A stretch of 64,000 nt of DNA from Bacteroidota bacterium (GCA_026391795.1 JAPLDI010000003.1:22315-86314); one strand, 5' to 3'. Shown: positions 1 to 10,024, numbered from the stretch's first letter. Notes: generated from the letters alone by a model not told the origin. Made by a program: numbers and translations.

Positions 1-1371
1 GTAAGGACGGATCAACAGGAAAAATTCGAAATCTTTGGGCTTGCCCGAAAGGTTTTCAAAGGAGTAGCGGATGTTGAGCCGGGAATTTATATTTGCTTCC
101 CCGGTAGCTGTTATGCTGGTTGTAAATTTCAGATCCTTGCAATGCCAGGTAACGGAAGGCTCAAAAGTAAAGTCGTTTTTATCCTTCGATGCCCCCAATG
201 ACTGGGTGGCTTTTACATTGTACCAGGAATAGAGGGAGTCGCCGGTCTTTATCATCGGCTCGACAGAGAACCGGGCTTTATCAACTTCTACCATTCCGTC
301 TTCGCTTATCAGCGCTTCCTTTACGTCATTGTTTACACCCGTGAGGGTCCAGTAGGAAGCCTGCTCGAGGAAATATCTCGGATAATTCCCGGCAGTTGAA
401 TTTTTTGCCGCATAGATCAAAAAATCATTCGGGGTCAATGAATTTGTGATATCCGGGAATTTCACTTCCCGGATGCCGAATCCTTTTTCTGAATTGCTTT
501 TTATGAGATCGATCCTTACATACCTTGCCTCGGCTTCAGGGAGCCGGATAAAACTGACATCTCCAAGGTTGGATTGTACAGAATAAACTTTTTCCCAATG
601 ACTTCCGTCCTCCGACAGGAGAACGGAAAAACTTTTTGCAGATTGGTCTTTCAGCCAGTCAATCTGTAAACCGCCAAATTCCCGGCGTGTGGTGAAATCA
701 ACAGTAACCTGCTGATCATTCGCGCTGTTGCTCTGCCAGCTGGTCTTGTCTGAATGATCGGTAATAAAATCAGGGGAATGACCCCCGACTGAGGTTGAAC
801 AGGTTATGGATGGCGCAGGATAGGATTGTCTTTCGGGCGGGAGCGGTTCAAATTTCAGATCATCGATCCAGATCGTTCCTTTCCCTCCTACAAAAGAGGA
901 AATGGTAAATTCGATCCGGTCGATCCGTTTTAAGCTGTGGTCGGTTGCCGGCCCCCAGGCAAAACTGATATGCCTTTTCCTGATCCGGATCTTTTTCCAT
1001 TCCTTTGGAAAATCATAGTTGCGGTTAATCACCCACCAGACATTGTCTCCGGTGCTGTCAATGAATTTTATTTCAAAATTATTGGCGGGGGATTCGGCCT
1101 TAACATAAAATGTGAATTCATAATTGTCGGGGAGGTCGACCGGGAACAGTTTCTGAATTCCCCCGTAACCGGTTCCTTTGGTGAAATCATAATCGAAGCG
1201 GATCGCATTTCCCGTTACTCCTTTTTCATTGGACAAATTAAGATCAACGCCATCTGACCGGATGAACGTCCAGCCATTCCTGTTTTCAAATTCATCCAGG
1301 GTTGTGGTTTGAGCATAGCCAGCCATTGCTGACAAAAGCAACAAAGCGGATATTACGTTCTTCTTTTTCAT
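1..1371 (-). CDS. Discoidin (F5/8 type C) domain protein, partial (C-terminus beyond window)
   Basis: The reading frame is open from an ATG at 1371 to the window edge, giving 457 codons with no stop, so only the N-terminal part is seen. It begins with a signal peptide (MKKKNVISALLLLSAMAGYAQ). Residues about 22-175 look like a carbohydrate-binding beta-sandwich rich in Trp and Asp. Residues about 185-300 match an F5/8 type C (discoidin) domain, with the motifs DKTSWQS and ARYVRIDL. The following segment (about 305-457, with VDKARFSVEPMI) is a further beta-rich region that may precede a catalytic six-hairpin glycosidase domain outside the window; that is inference. It is the last visible gene of the PUL, 75 bp after the GH144 stop, so it probably acts on or binds the same glucan in the periplasm or at the cell surface. 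Confidence 0.8.
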   Translation of the reverse strand, partial: MKKKNVISALLLLSAMAGYAQTTTLDEFENRNGWTFIRSDGVDLNLSNEKGVTGNAIRFDYDFTKGTGYGGIQKLFPVDLPDNYEFTFYVKAESPANNFEIKFIDSTGDNVWWVINRNYDFPKEWKKIRIRKRHISFAWGPATDHSLKRIDRIEFTISSFVGGKGTIWIDDLKFEPLPPERQSYPAPSITCSTSVGGHSPDFITDHSDKTSWQSNSANDQQVTVDFTTRREFGGLQIDWLKDQSAKSFSVLLSEDGSHWEKVYSVQSNLGDVSFIRLPEAEARYVRIDLIKSNSEKGFGIREVKFPDITNSLTPNDFLIYAAKNSTAGNYPRYFLEQASYWTLTGVNNDVKEALISEDGMVEVDKARFSVEPMIKTGDSLYSWYNVKATQSLGASKDKNDFTFEPSVTWHCKDLKFTTSITATGEANINSRLNIRYSFENLSGKPKDFEFFLLIRPY

Positions 1372-1446
1372 AAGACACATCATTAGCCAATTGTGTTAAT
1401 CCGGAACCGATGAGGGGTTTCTAAAAAGCCCTCCGGCTCCTGAATT

Positions 1447-2844
1447 CTACTTCAGATATCCGAAACCAAGCTTATTCAACCCTTTCTGGATGACCGGGTC
1501 TTTCATCACATAATTCCACACCAGTCCGGTCCTGAAATTTTCAATCATGATCAGCATCGGTCCCTGATCGATACCTAAAAAATCGGTGTCAACCCATTTG
1601 GCAGTTGGATTGAAAGCATCATAATAACCATATTTACCCCATAACTTCTTCCCGTATTTCTCATTCATCGATTTGATGGTCGGGATAACGATCTCAGGAG
1701 CAAATGGAAGGGAGGAAAGCGATGCGTAAGGGGCCACTGTTCCGTCATCAAAATAATTGTAGTCCGGTCCGCTCGTTCCTCTTCCGGCATAGCCTTCAAA
1801 CTTTTTTTCAGCAAAATTGTACTTCCCGGAAGGTCCGTCAGATGCAGTAACACCCCAGCAAAGCGAATCATACCCTGTCCATTTTTGGGGATTTTCGATT
1901 GCGTACTTCCTTTGAACATAGGTTGCACGACGTGAGTTTTCAAAGTAATCGATTCCTTTTTCTTTCATGTATCCGTCGGCGATGCCCCGGAAATCTATGA
2001 ATGCCTGCGAAAACTGATGGCCGAAAAGTGGAGGAAAGGCAACGTGCGAAAGGCCTTTGTAGGGAGTCTGCCATTTGTAAGTTTTTAACCATGACTGGTA
2101 ACTCTGTTCAGCATTTTTCATTCCGCTGCCTGCAGCCAGGATATAAAGGAACAAGGCTTCGTTATACCCGCACCAGCCAAAATCCTGCAGTCCGCTTTCC
2201 GGTGTCCAGGCCATTGAAATCGTAAAAGCATATTTGCTTGAAGCCGGCAATACCATAAAATCCCAGTCAACCCTCTCCAGCAATCTTGCCGCAAGCGAAC
2301 GGATCTGTTTCTCGGTTTCATTGCCGGCGTTGTAATAGTTCCGGGCAAAGATGATGCCCATCATCAGCAGTCCTGTATCCACCGAAGAAAGTTCACAGTT
2401 CCACTCCCGTGTACCTGAATCCATCCTGAGGAAATGATAATAGAACCCTTTGTACCCGATTCCGTTCTTTGCAGTGTTCTGAGCGGAGTTGATGAAAAAT
2501 TTAAGGATGTTCAGCGTGATGGCTGCCGCCTGTTCACGTGTGATCCACTTTCTCTCGGCACCGATGGCGAAGGCGGGAATTCCAAAACCTGTTGCAGCGA
2601 TGCTGGAGGGAGAACTCTGGGTCGTCCGGTCTTTTACGATTCCCTTTTCAGGATGATGTTCGTTTAAGAAGAAAAGAAACGTTTTATGCTGAATGGAATC
2701 GAACATTTTTTCTTCGCCGGGAGTCAGGGGATAATGAATTCTGTCATTGGATCTGAAAACAATCTTCTGCGGCCGGGCGGCAATGGTGGAAAAAATCAAC
2801 ACCACAAAGAAAATGACCTTGCTGATCTTCATAGAATTTTTCAT
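1447..2844 (-). CDS. GH144-type glucanase (PF10091 'glucoamylase' family), periplasmic
   Basis: This 465-residue protein has a signal peptide (residues 1-23) and no lipobox cysteine, so it is probably periplasmic. The rest is one PF10091/GH144 (alpha/alpha)6 domain. Diagnostic stretches are TGFGIPAFAIGAER near residue 85, CWGVTASDGPSG, DDGTVAPYASLSSLP, and the C-terminal FLGIDQGPMLIMIENFRTG. GH144 was founded on Chitinophaga endo-beta-1,2-glucanases, so the likely reaction is cleavage of beta-1,2-glucan to sophoro-oligosaccharides; other specificities within the family cannot be excluded from sequence. It is a paralogue of the larger GH144 at 5194-7170 but lacks that protein's Ig-like N-terminus and lipid anchor. 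It lies 59 bp after the GH3 gene in the same operon. An alternative start at Met5 (2832) would not change the mature protein. Confidence 0.85.
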   Translation of the reverse strand: MKNSMKISKVIFFVVLIFSTIAARPQKIVFRSNDRIHYPLTPGEEKMFDSIQHKTFLFFLNEHHPEKGIVKDRTTQSSPSSIAATGFGIPAFAIGAERKWITREQAAAITLNILKFFINSAQNTAKNGIGYKGFYYHFLRMDSGTREWNCELSSVDTGLLMMGIIFARNYYNAGNETEKQIRSLAARLLERVDWDFMVLPASSKYAFTISMAWTPESGLQDFGWCGYNEALFLYILAAGSGMKNAEQSYQSWLKTYKWQTPYKGLSHVAFPPLFGHQFSQAFIDFRGIADGYMKEKGIDYFENSRRATYVQRKYAIENPQKWTGYDSLCWGVTASDGPSGKYNFAEKKFEGYAGRGTSGPDYNYFDDGTVAPYASLSSLPFAPEIVIPTIKSMNEKYGKKLWGKYGYYDAFNPTAKWVDTDFLGIDQGPMLIMIENFRTGLVWNYVMKDPVIQKGLNKLGFGYLK

Positions 2845-2903
2845 TTTAGCTTATATCCGTACTACCTGTGTTGTTTCAAGGCATGCTGATCTGAAACCTT
2901 CGT

Positions 2904-5147
2904 TCAGAGCCTAAAAGTGGCAGAAATAACCGTTGCCGAACTTCCTCCTACAAAGGCGTTGAATTCGCCAGGTTCCCAGTATTTCTTCAGATCAGGATGA
3001 TAAAAAGAAAGATCGTCAGCTGATAGCGTAAAAGTTACCTGAACGGTTTGCCCTTTGCGGATCAATAGTTTTTTAAAACCTTTAAGTTCTTTTAGCGGAC
3101 GGGTAATGCTTCCTACCTTGTCCTGAATATACAACTGGACGATCTCTTCACCGTCACGTTCACCTGTATTTGTCACACTCGCTGATACCGTGATTTCATT
3201 CCCCTTAACCAATGCTTTGATCCCTGAATAGCTGAAATTGGTATAGCTCAGGCCGAATCCGAACGGGTAAAGGGGTGTAACCGGACAATCAAGATACCTT
3301 GAAACGTATTTCTCATCCGGTTGATCAGACTTGAACGGCCTTCCTGTGTTCTTGCGACTGTAAAACACCGGGATCTGCCCGGTATTTCTCGGAAAGCTCA
3401 TGGTGATTTTTCCTGAGGGATTGACATCCCCGAATAATACATCCGTGATGCCATTGCCAGCCTGAGTGCCCCCGAACCACGTCTCAAGGATGGCGGGGGC
3501 AATGGCTTCCAAATGGGAAATGGACAATGGGCGGCCGTTAAAAAGGACCACGGCCGTAGGCTTACCGGAGTTGATCACAGCATCGGCCAGCTGATTCTGA
3601 ACGCCCGGCAGATCAATGTCAGACCTTGAAGCTGCCTCCCCCGACATTTCGCCGCTTTCCCCGAGGGCCAGAATCACATAATCTGCCTTTTGTGCGAGTT
3701 TTACTGCCGCTTCAATCCCCGAAAGGTCCTTGTCGTTAATGTTACATCCCTTTTCAAAGGAAACATTGACAGATCCTTTGCATTTGTTTCTGATCCCCTC
3801 GAGCAGGGTGATGCAATTCTTCCAATCCCCGGCCGCATTCCAGTTCCCCAGCATTTCTTTCTTTGCATCGCCCAGAGGACCGATCACGGCCAGCGTCCTG
3901 ACCCTTTGTGGCACGGGAAGCGTGCGGTTGTCATTCTTCAGCAGGACGCAACTTTCAGATACCAGTTTCCTTGCAAATTCCAGGCTTTCCTTTGTCATGA
4001 TTTCGGATTGCTCCCGTTGCTGGTTGCAGAAACGGTAAGGGTCATCAAACAGTCCAACCTGTATTTTGGCACGAAGAATATACCTGACAGCCCTGTCGAT
4101 ATCAGAGATTTTTACTTTGTTTTCCTTCACCAGGCCCGGAAGATAGTCCAGAAACGTGCTTCCCATCATGTCCATGTCAACGCCGGCATTCAGGGAGAGT
4201 TCTGCCGCTGATTTCAGATCTTCAGCCACGCCGTGTTCAACCAGTTCATTGATGGAAGTCCAGTCTGTCACCACAAACCCGTTAAAACCCCACTCTTTTC
4301 TCAGAAGATCGGTAAGGAGCCAGGAATTGCAGGTTGAAGGCATTCCGTTAATCTCGTTAAAGGAGGTCATTACCGTAGCAACCCCGGCATCCACACAGGC
4401 TTTATACGGTGGGAGATAATATTCGTAAAGGGAAGCCGGGGAGATGTCAACCACGTTGTAATCACGTCCGGCCATCGGGTCTCCATAAGCAGCAAAATGC
4501 TTTGCGCAGGCCAGGATATGCCTGCCATCTTCGTACCCCGTACCCTGGAAGCCCCGTACCCTGGCTTCTGCAATCCGGGATCCGAGAAAAGGATCTTCTC
4601 CGGCCCCTTCCGAAACCCTTCCCCAGCGCGGATCCCTTGAAATATCCACCATCGGGGCAAATGTCCAGCAGATCCCTTCAGCGGAAGCTTCCCCTGCCGC
4701 AATCCGGTCTGCTTTCTCAATGGCATCTAGATCCCAGCTTGCCGCTTGCCCCAGGGGGATAGGAAAAATAGTCCGGTAACCATGGATCACATCATAGCCA
4801 AAGAGCAACGGTATTTTCAGGCGGGATTCTTCAACAGCCATCTTTTGCAGCTTCTTTACATAATCCGGAGTACTTGCATTTAAAATGGCTCCCACCTTGC
4901 CATCCCTGATCAATTGCTTGTAACGGGTATTCATTGCCGGGCCTGTAACTTCCCAGCCGGAAGCAAACAGGGATAACTGGCCCACCTTCTCATCCAGGGT
5001 CATTTGTGAAAGCAGTGTCTCAACTTTAATACTGTCGGTGGGGGAAAATGCTGCACCGGGTCTGTTCTGGGCAATGGACGTCTGAATGAGCAGGAAAAAA
5101 ATGAATGCCGGAAGCGATGATTTCAGAATTCCCGTTGAGAGATGCAT
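2904..5147 (-). CDS. bglX: GH3 beta-glucosidase (BglX-like)
   Basis: A 747-residue secreted GH3 enzyme that should release glucose from the non-reducing ends of beta-glucosides in the periplasm. The layout is a signal peptide (HLSTGILKSSLPAFIFFLLI), an N-terminal TIM barrel with the conserved KHF (about 216-218) and the nucleophile Asp in GFVVTDW (about residue 295), then the second alpha/beta domain with SGEAASRSDIDLPG that should carry the acid/base Glu, and a C-terminal fibronectin III-like domain (EIVQLYIQDKVGSITRP). I place the start at 5147 rather than 5171 because AAGAGGAT sits just before that ATG and the signal peptide then begins directly. It lies between the two GH144 genes. Bacteroides GH3 enzymes acting on sophorose are known, which suits this context. 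The symbol is by similarity only. Confidence 0.88.
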   Translation of the reverse strand: MHLSTGILKSSLPAFIFFLLIQTSIAQNRPGAAFSPTDSIKVETLLSQMTLDEKVGQLSLFASGWEVTGPAMNTRYKQLIRDGKVGAILNASTPDYVKKLQKMAVEESRLKIPLLFGYDVIHGYRTIFPIPLGQAASWDLDAIEKADRIAAGEASAEGICWTFAPMVDISRDPRWGRVSEGAGEDPFLGSRIAEARVRGFQGTGYEDGRHILACAKHFAAYGDPMAGRDYNVVDISPASLYEYYLPPYKACVDAGVATVMTSFNEINGMPSTCNSWLLTDLLRKEWGFNGFVVTDWTSINELVEHGVAEDLKSAAELSLNAGVDMDMMGSTFLDYLPGLVKENKVKISDIDRAVRYILRAKIQVGLFDDPYRFCNQQREQSEIMTKESLEFARKLVSESCVLLKNDNRTLPVPQRVRTLAVIGPLGDAKKEMLGNWNAAGDWKNCITLLEGIRNKCKGSVNVSFEKGCNINDKDLSGIEAAVKLAQKADYVILALGESGEMSGEAASRSDIDLPGVQNQLADAVINSGKPTAVVLFNGRPLSISHLEAIAPAILETWFGGTQAGNGITDVLFGDVNPSGKITMSFPRNTGQIPVFYSRKNTGRPFKSDQPDEKYVSRYLDCPVTPLYPFGFGLSYTNFSYSGIKALVKGNEITVSASVTNTGERDGEEIVQLYIQDKVGSITRPLKELKGFKKLLIRKGQTVQVTFTLSADDLSFYHPDLKKYWEPGEFNAFVGGSSATVISATFRL

Positions 5148-5193
5148 ATCCTCTTTTTTCAATTCAAACACTGCGTTTATCCAGATCGCTTTC

Positions 5194-7170
5194 TTAATAA
5201 GTAAAACCCAGGGAGGTCAGCCCTGTTTGTACTTCGGGACATGACATGAAAAGGTTCCAGAGAAGTCCGCTCCGGTAGTTCTCGATCATACAGATGATGG
5301 GGCCCTGGTCGATAGCGAGGGTTGAACTGGCCCACCAGCCATCGGTCATATCAAAAGCATCATAGAAGCCGTATTCTCCGAACATCCGGTTCCCCAGGAT
5401 ATAATAATAATGACGAATTGCTTTCAAGGATTCGACGGGAGTATAGGGTATCGATGAGACCGCTGCCGTTGGTGCAATCACTCCCAGGTCATTGGTCGGG
5501 GAATGGGCTTCATAGCCCCAGGGATTGTCACAGGCCGTCAACCCCCAGCAATCGGTGCTATACCCTATATATTTCCCGGGATTCTGGATGCAATGTGCAT
5601 TGTTGATCAGCGACTGGTTCACATTCTGTTGCCAGTAGGAAGCATACGTATCTGTAAGGTTCCTCGGGTCAAGTCCCAGAAAGGAATAATGTGTAAAGAA
5701 CAACGGTCCTCCATAGGGCTCACCCAGGGGAAGCACATAGCCATAATAGGAATTGCCGTTCCGGATACCGCCATTGGAGGCATATCCCGAGTGATAGACG
5801 GAAGGAGCAATGGCATACGTAGGCGAACATGCAGCCATAACATAGGTGATCAGCGTTTCGTTATAGCCCCTGATCTGCATGTTCATGGCCCATCCGTAAT
5901 CGGGCGACCAGTGCCAGTAAAGAACATTTTCGCCACGGGTGAACCAGGTGTATTCGACTGCATTGACCAGGGTGTTTATACGGCCGATCAGAAGTTGTTC
6001 TGCAGGAATGCTTGTGTTGAGGTACTGTCGCATCGTCATAAGACCCTGAACCATGTAAGAGGTCTCAACGAGGTCGGCACCGTCATCCTTGGTTGTGAAG
6101 GGGATCACCTTTCCGGTGTTTCCATTCATCCAGTGCGGCCAGGCACCGTGAAACCGGTCGCAGGTCTCCAGAAAATGCAGGATCTTATCCAGTCTTGAAA
6201 GCCCGTCGGCACGGGTGATAAATGCACGTTCCATTCCCACAATGAGGGCCATCACCCCGAAACCGGAGCCACCGGTTGTGACGACATCGCCCGAACTGTT
6301 CCGCTCGCGGGCCATGCCGCAAGCCGGGTGGGCAAAGTCCCAGAAATAGCGAAAGGTTTGTTGCTGGATCAGGGTCAGCAGCTGATCATCCGGGATGAGA
6401 GGGAATTTTAAGGTTGAATCCAGTTCGGTGTAAAACGAATTGAAAAAACCACCAAAGGAGTAACCGTTCGCGGCTTTAAGGTTTGAAGTGATCACGAAAG
6501 AATAGCGTGTGATATCCGAAAGGGGAATCTTGTTTACTGCGGTAACCGTTTTATGGTCCTGTGTCACACTGACATGAAGCGGTGTATTTCCTGAAAGAGA
6601 AAACTTGGAAGCATACCCGTTTGTATCGATAGCATCAGAAAAAGTTACTTTTATAGTAACTGAATTAAAATTAATGTTGATGGGAATGTTTTGGAGACCG
6701 AAATTCAACCCGTTCAGTGTAACCTGGGTAACAACGATCCTCCCGTTTACAGTGGTAAAACTGAAGGATGTTCCGTCAAAGGATTCTCCGTTGGCGCCCC
6801 TTAATGCATTTGAGAGGGTCAGGATGTAACCCGTCAGGACCTGGAGCGGCTTTAAGGGTTTGAGCCAGACCGTCTGGTAAGTATTGCTGAAACTGACCGA
6901 ACAGGCGCATACTGACTGATCGCTTATTTTTTTGATGGTGATCGACGCCCGGGCAGAAGCCGTGTCGACCGGGACATTAAAATGGAGGGAAAATGCGCTG
7001 TCGACCGGCACACCCTTTGTGTTTAGCGATGGCTGAAGAGTAACCGAGCCCACATCTGCGGAGCCCAGGATGAGTAAGCCCTGCTGCGGAACATCTGTCT
7101 TTTTTTTGCAGGCGGTCACCACCATCAGGCATAAGAAAAAAAAAGTAATATAAATGAATGGTTGCTTCAT
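5194..7170 (-). CDS. Lipoprotein GH144 with two N-terminal Ig-like (Big_5) domains
   Basis: This 658-residue protein starts with a lipoprotein signal ending LMVVTAC followed by KKK, so it is lipid-anchored. The context suggests the cell surface. Residues about 40-140 and 145-245 are two Big_5-like Ig domains (each with a GYILTLSNALRGANG-type strand pattern). Residues about 260-655 are a GH144/PF10091 catalytic domain with GGSGFGVMALIVGMERAF, DCWGLTACDNPWGYE, VIAPTAAVSSIPYTP and TLAIDQGPIICMIENYRSG. The likely role is the surface endo-beta-1,2-glucanase that produces oligosaccharides for SusCD import, while the smaller paralogue works behind the outer membrane. This division of labour is inferred from the anchor and domains. 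It follows the LamG protein by 66 bp in the operon. Confidence 0.87.
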   Translation of the reverse strand: MKQPFIYITFFFLCLMVVTACKKKTDVPQQGLLILGSADVGSVTLQPSLNTKGVPVDSAFSLHFNVPVDTASARASITIKKISDQSVCACSVSFSNTYQTVWLKPLKPLQVLTGYILTLSNALRGANGESFDGTSFSFTTVNGRIVVTQVTLNGLNFGLQNIPININFNSVTIKVTFSDAIDTNGYASKFSLSGNTPLHVSVTQDHKTVTAVNKIPLSDITRYSFVITSNLKAANGYSFGGFFNSFYTELDSTLKFPLIPDDQLLTLIQQQTFRYFWDFAHPACGMARERNSSGDVVTTGGSGFGVMALIVGMERAFITRADGLSRLDKILHFLETCDRFHGAWPHWMNGNTGKVIPFTTKDDGADLVETSYMVQGLMTMRQYLNTSIPAEQLLIGRINTLVNAVEYTWFTRGENVLYWHWSPDYGWAMNMQIRGYNETLITYVMAACSPTYAIAPSVYHSGYASNGGIRNGNSYYGYVLPLGEPYGGPLFFTHYSFLGLDPRNLTDTYASYWQQNVNQSLINNAHCIQNPGKYIGYSTDCWGLTACDNPWGYEAHSPTNDLGVIAPTAAVSSIPYTPVESLKAIRHYYYILGNRMFGEYGFYDAFDMTDGWWASSTLAIDQGPIICMIENYRSGLLWNLFMSCPEVQTGLTSLGFTY

Positions 7171-7236
7171 CAGGATAAGAAAAAAGAGAGGGTTAAGGTT
7201 ACCCCAAACCCTCTCAGGTCAATCGGTAGTGAAAAA

Positions 7237-8478
7237 TTACGGTTTAAATGAATTGTACATCAGCGTGATTTCCTGTTCAGTCAGCGCTTTGTGGAAGAAC
7301 ATGACATCGTCAAGAAGTCCTTTGAAGTGGTTGTTCGTGGTAACGTTGTAATCAGCCCATGAATCGGTGATTTTCGGGTCGACCTTATCCTGGATGAAGC
7401 CGAATACAAACGTCTTGTTGGTTACAGTAGGATCGCATTCCAGTCCGGTTACAGTGGTCTTTGGATCGCCTGCAGGCCAGAGGTTGAAGTCCTGTTCTTT
7501 CTCTTTCTGACCATTGATGTACATGGTTCCAACTTTCGTAGCGGCATTGTACCGGCAGACAATATTCGCCCATTTGCTGGCAATAACAAAGGGAAGACCG
7601 CCAGCAGAGGTGAGGTCCCTGCAGAACGTCCATCCCTGCCATCCAAGGTTTCCATCAGCCGGGAACCAGAGATCTTCGGAACCCGTACCTGCGGGTGGGC
7701 CTGTAAATTTATATTGAGCTGCAAGTTTGCAGGATTTAAAATCACCGGAAATTTCAAACTGGAAGCCATACCAGCCGGCAAGGCCCATCACAAACTGTCC
7801 GTGTTTTGAGGAGTCGGATTTCACCCAGAATGACAACGTGAAGCTGTCGGTATTGTCAAGCTGATCGCCATTGGGAATTTCAACCAGCGTGGTAGTGCCG
7901 TTGAACGATCCGGCTTTCCCCTGTGAAGCTTTGTAAGAGTCTGCATACGAAAGGTCGATGATTCCTCCGGCTGCCGGATTGAAACTGCCTACCTGGTCGT
8001 CTGCATTGTTTTCAAAGGTCCAGTAAGCAATCATTCCATCCGGGATGAAATTTCCGATGGTGGTAAAGCTGCGGTTGAAAGCGCCCACTACCTCTCCGTC
8101 TGTGGAACTGATACCGGCTTTAAAACTCAGCTGGTAAAGTGATCCGTTCCCCAATCCCTCAGCAATTCCAAGGGTGATCGTTGAGCCTACAACGGTAATG
8201 GTAAGAGGAATAGCCGTTGTGTCGTAACCCCTGACCAGGCTTATTTTGTCGGATGTAGCCGAAAGAGGATTGACGGCAAGAGTGAAGCCGACAACAATCG
8301 AAGTAGTGTTAGCCGGCACATTGTTGGGTACCGTTGCTCCGTTGATGTTAACGCCGCCGGCCGTTATGGAGGATACGGCAAATGTGATGGTATCCGTCTT
8401 TTTCTTGCAGGCGGAGAAACCGATGATTAACGCCAGAGAAACCAGCGCTAAACTGAGAAACAAATTCTTTCTTTTCAT
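7237..8478 (-). CDS. Lipoprotein with Ig-like and LamG/concanavalin-like domains (probable surface glycan-binding protein)
   Basis: A 413-residue lipoprotein (signal ending LIIGFSAC-KKK). Residues about 30-145 form a Big_5-like Ig domain, related in pattern to those on the adjacent GH144 lipoprotein. Residues about 150-410 form a LamG (Laminin_G_3) jelly roll, recognised from DGMIAYWTFENNADD, DSFTLSFWVKSD, GTMYINGQKEKEQDF and FKGLLDDVMFFHKALTEQEI. No catalytic signature is visible. Its place directly after susD is where Bacteroidota PULs usually encode a SusE/SusF-like surface glycan-binding protein, so it probably captures the glucan beside the SusCD complex. A glycosidase role is unlikely but not excluded. 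Confidence 0.8.
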   Translation of the reverse strand: MKRKNLFLSLALVSLALIIGFSACKKKTDTITFAVSSITAGGVNINGATVPNNVPANTTSIVVGFTLAVNPLSATSDKISLVRGYDTTAIPLTITVVGSTITLGIAEGLGNGSLYQLSFKAGISSTDGEVVGAFNRSFTTIGNFIPDGMIAYWTFENNADDQVGSFNPAAGGIIDLSYADSYKASQGKAGSFNGTTTLVEIPNGDQLDNTDSFTLSFWVKSDSSKHGQFVMGLAGWYGFQFEISGDFKSCKLAAQYKFTGPPAGTGSEDLWFPADGNLGWQGWTFCRDLTSAGGLPFVIASKWANIVCRYNAATKVGTMYINGQKEKEQDFNLWPAGDPKTTVTGLECDPTVTNKTFVFGFIQDKVDPKITDSWADYNVTTNNHFKGLLDDVMFFHKALTEQEITLMYNSFKP

Positions 8479-8521
8479 AACAATTTGGGTTTTAGTTAAT
8501 AATAATTAATAAATGAATGAA

Positions 8522-10024
8522 TTACCAATTCGGGTTTTGGACTAATGTCCCTTCTGAATTATCGATTTCACTTTGAGGAATGGGCAGCAGTTCATGTTTG
8601 CCAACAATGAAACCCAGCGGGCCCATGACAGCACCGGCTCTGCCGGTTCGCACCAGGTCCCAGAACCGCCATCCTTCCATGGCCAGTTCATGCCTTCGTT
8701 CATTGAAGATCTTGTCTCTCAGTTCTGCCTGGCCGGTGGTCGTAATGTCGGGCAGGATACCGGGGATTCCCTGGCGTGCCCTGGCCCTGACCATATTGAC
8801 ATAGGTCAAGGCTTCTGCCGGTTTTCCGTTTTCATTGAGCGCCTCAGCAGCCATCAGGAGAACATCTGCATACCGCATCAGGCGGCGCATATGGCCCCAC
8901 TGCGTGGCTGTATTACTGCCGGGTGTCCACACCTTGCGGCTATAGCATTCAATCTCGATGATCTTGCCCGTTGAGTCTTTTGTGATATCCGGCGTTGAAC
9001 CATCCCCCAATATTACTACGCCGTCGAGGGTATCTCCCAGGTTAATAACGGTTCCCTTGTACCTGGGATCTCCTGCTTCAAAGGATTCGCGCAGGTCGAT
9101 AGTAGGCCGGTTGAATCCCCATCCCCGGTTGGGGGTTCCCCTCACACCCTGGGTGTTGCCATATTGATCACCGCCGTTTTCTGTTCCGTCATAGGGTAAG
9201 GCGCATACTTCGAAAACGGCTTCCGGACCGCTGGCACCTTTTGCCCCGTTGGCATCCGTGAAGACGGGTTCAAGTGAATACTGTCCCGAACTGATCACAG
9301 CCAGGGCATATTTTTCAGCATTGACAAAATCATTCCTGAAAAGATACACGCGTGCCAGAAAAGCATTGGCGGCACCCTTGGTGGCACGACCGTAGTCTTT
9401 GGATGCGTATTCGCTGCGTTCGGGAAGATTCTCAGCGGCGAAGGTAAGATCGGAAATCACCTGGTTGAATATCTCCTCTTTAGAAGCCCGGGCCAGGCGC
9501 AGGGGTGGCTCCAGTGTGGTCACCAGCGGCACTCCGCCCCATGCACGTACAAAATCGAAATAGATCAGCCCCCTGACAAACCTTGCCTCGGCAATGTACC
9601 GGGTTTGCAACGCGACATCCATGGAGATGAGAGGTACTTTTTCAGTTACCACGTTGCACCGTTTCACACCGACATAGAGCTCCGTCCACCAGCGGTCAAG
9701 ACCGTCCTGGGTCGGGTTTATGGTAAAGTTGTCGTAGGGACCGACGTTGGCAAGCTGGTCAGAAGGATTGCTTCCTTTGCGTGCGTCGTCCGACATGATA
9801 TCCAGGATCGGGTAACCACCGGTATGGTAATACCATTCCCGGAGGGTTGCATAAGTTGCATTGGTGGCAAGCAGTGCGTCTGATGCGGTCGTGGGAAAGG
9901 ATGTATTTGTCATCTCTCCCTGCGGCGGTTTATCCAGAAATTTTTTACATCCGGGAGTAAGACAGAGTATGAAGAGGGCCGAACCCAGCAATAGGACTTT
10001 TGTGATCGTTTTCATGGTCTTCAA
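8522..10024 (-). CDS. susD: SusD/RagB family glycan-binding lipoprotein
   Basis: A 500-residue SusD-family protein, the surface lid of the SusC transporter. It has a lipoprotein signal (ILCLTPGC, then KKFLDKPPQG, the typical SusD mature start), an N-terminal SusD-like domain with TPR-type helices (TRYIAEARFVRGLIYFDFVR; GRATKGAANAFLARVYLF), and the C-terminal SusD/RagB signature region with ADVLLMAAEALNENG, FNERRHELAMEGWRFWDL and HELLPIPQSEID. Its ATG overlaps the susC stop codon by 4 bp (ATGA), so the two are translationally coupled. It should bind the oligosaccharide made by the surface GH144. Confidence 0.95.
   Translation of the reverse strand: MKTMKTITKVLLLGSALFILCLTPGCKKFLDKPPQGEMTNTSFPTTASDALLATNATYATLREWYYHTGGYPILDIMSDDARKGSNPSDQLANVGPYDNFTINPTQDGLDRWWTELYVGVKRCNVVTEKVPLISMDVALQTRYIAEARFVRGLIYFDFVRAWGGVPLVTTLEPPLRLARASKEEIFNQVISDLTFAAENLPERSEYASKDYGRATKGAANAFLARVYLFRNDFVNAEKYALAVISSGQYSLEPVFTDANGAKGASGPEAVFEVCALPYDGTENGGDQYGNTQGVRGTPNRGWGFNRPTIDLRESFEAGDPRYKGTVINLGDTLDGVVILGDGSTPDITKDSTGKIIEIECYSRKVWTPGSNTATQWGHMRRLMRYADVLLMAAEALNENGKPAEALTYVNMVRARARQGIPGILPDITTTGQAELRDKIFNERRHELAMEGWRFWDLVRTGRAGAVMGPLGFIVGKHELLPIPQSEIDNSEGTLVQNPNW

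Noticed and set aside
937..1257. Plus-strand frame inside the discoidin gene
   Set aside because: Antisense shadow; the minus strand carries a clear signal peptide and discoidin domain.
5503..6198. 231-codon plus-strand frame opposite the GH144 lipoprotein gene
   Set aside because: Antisense shadow of a gene with clear domains; no signal or family match on the plus strand.
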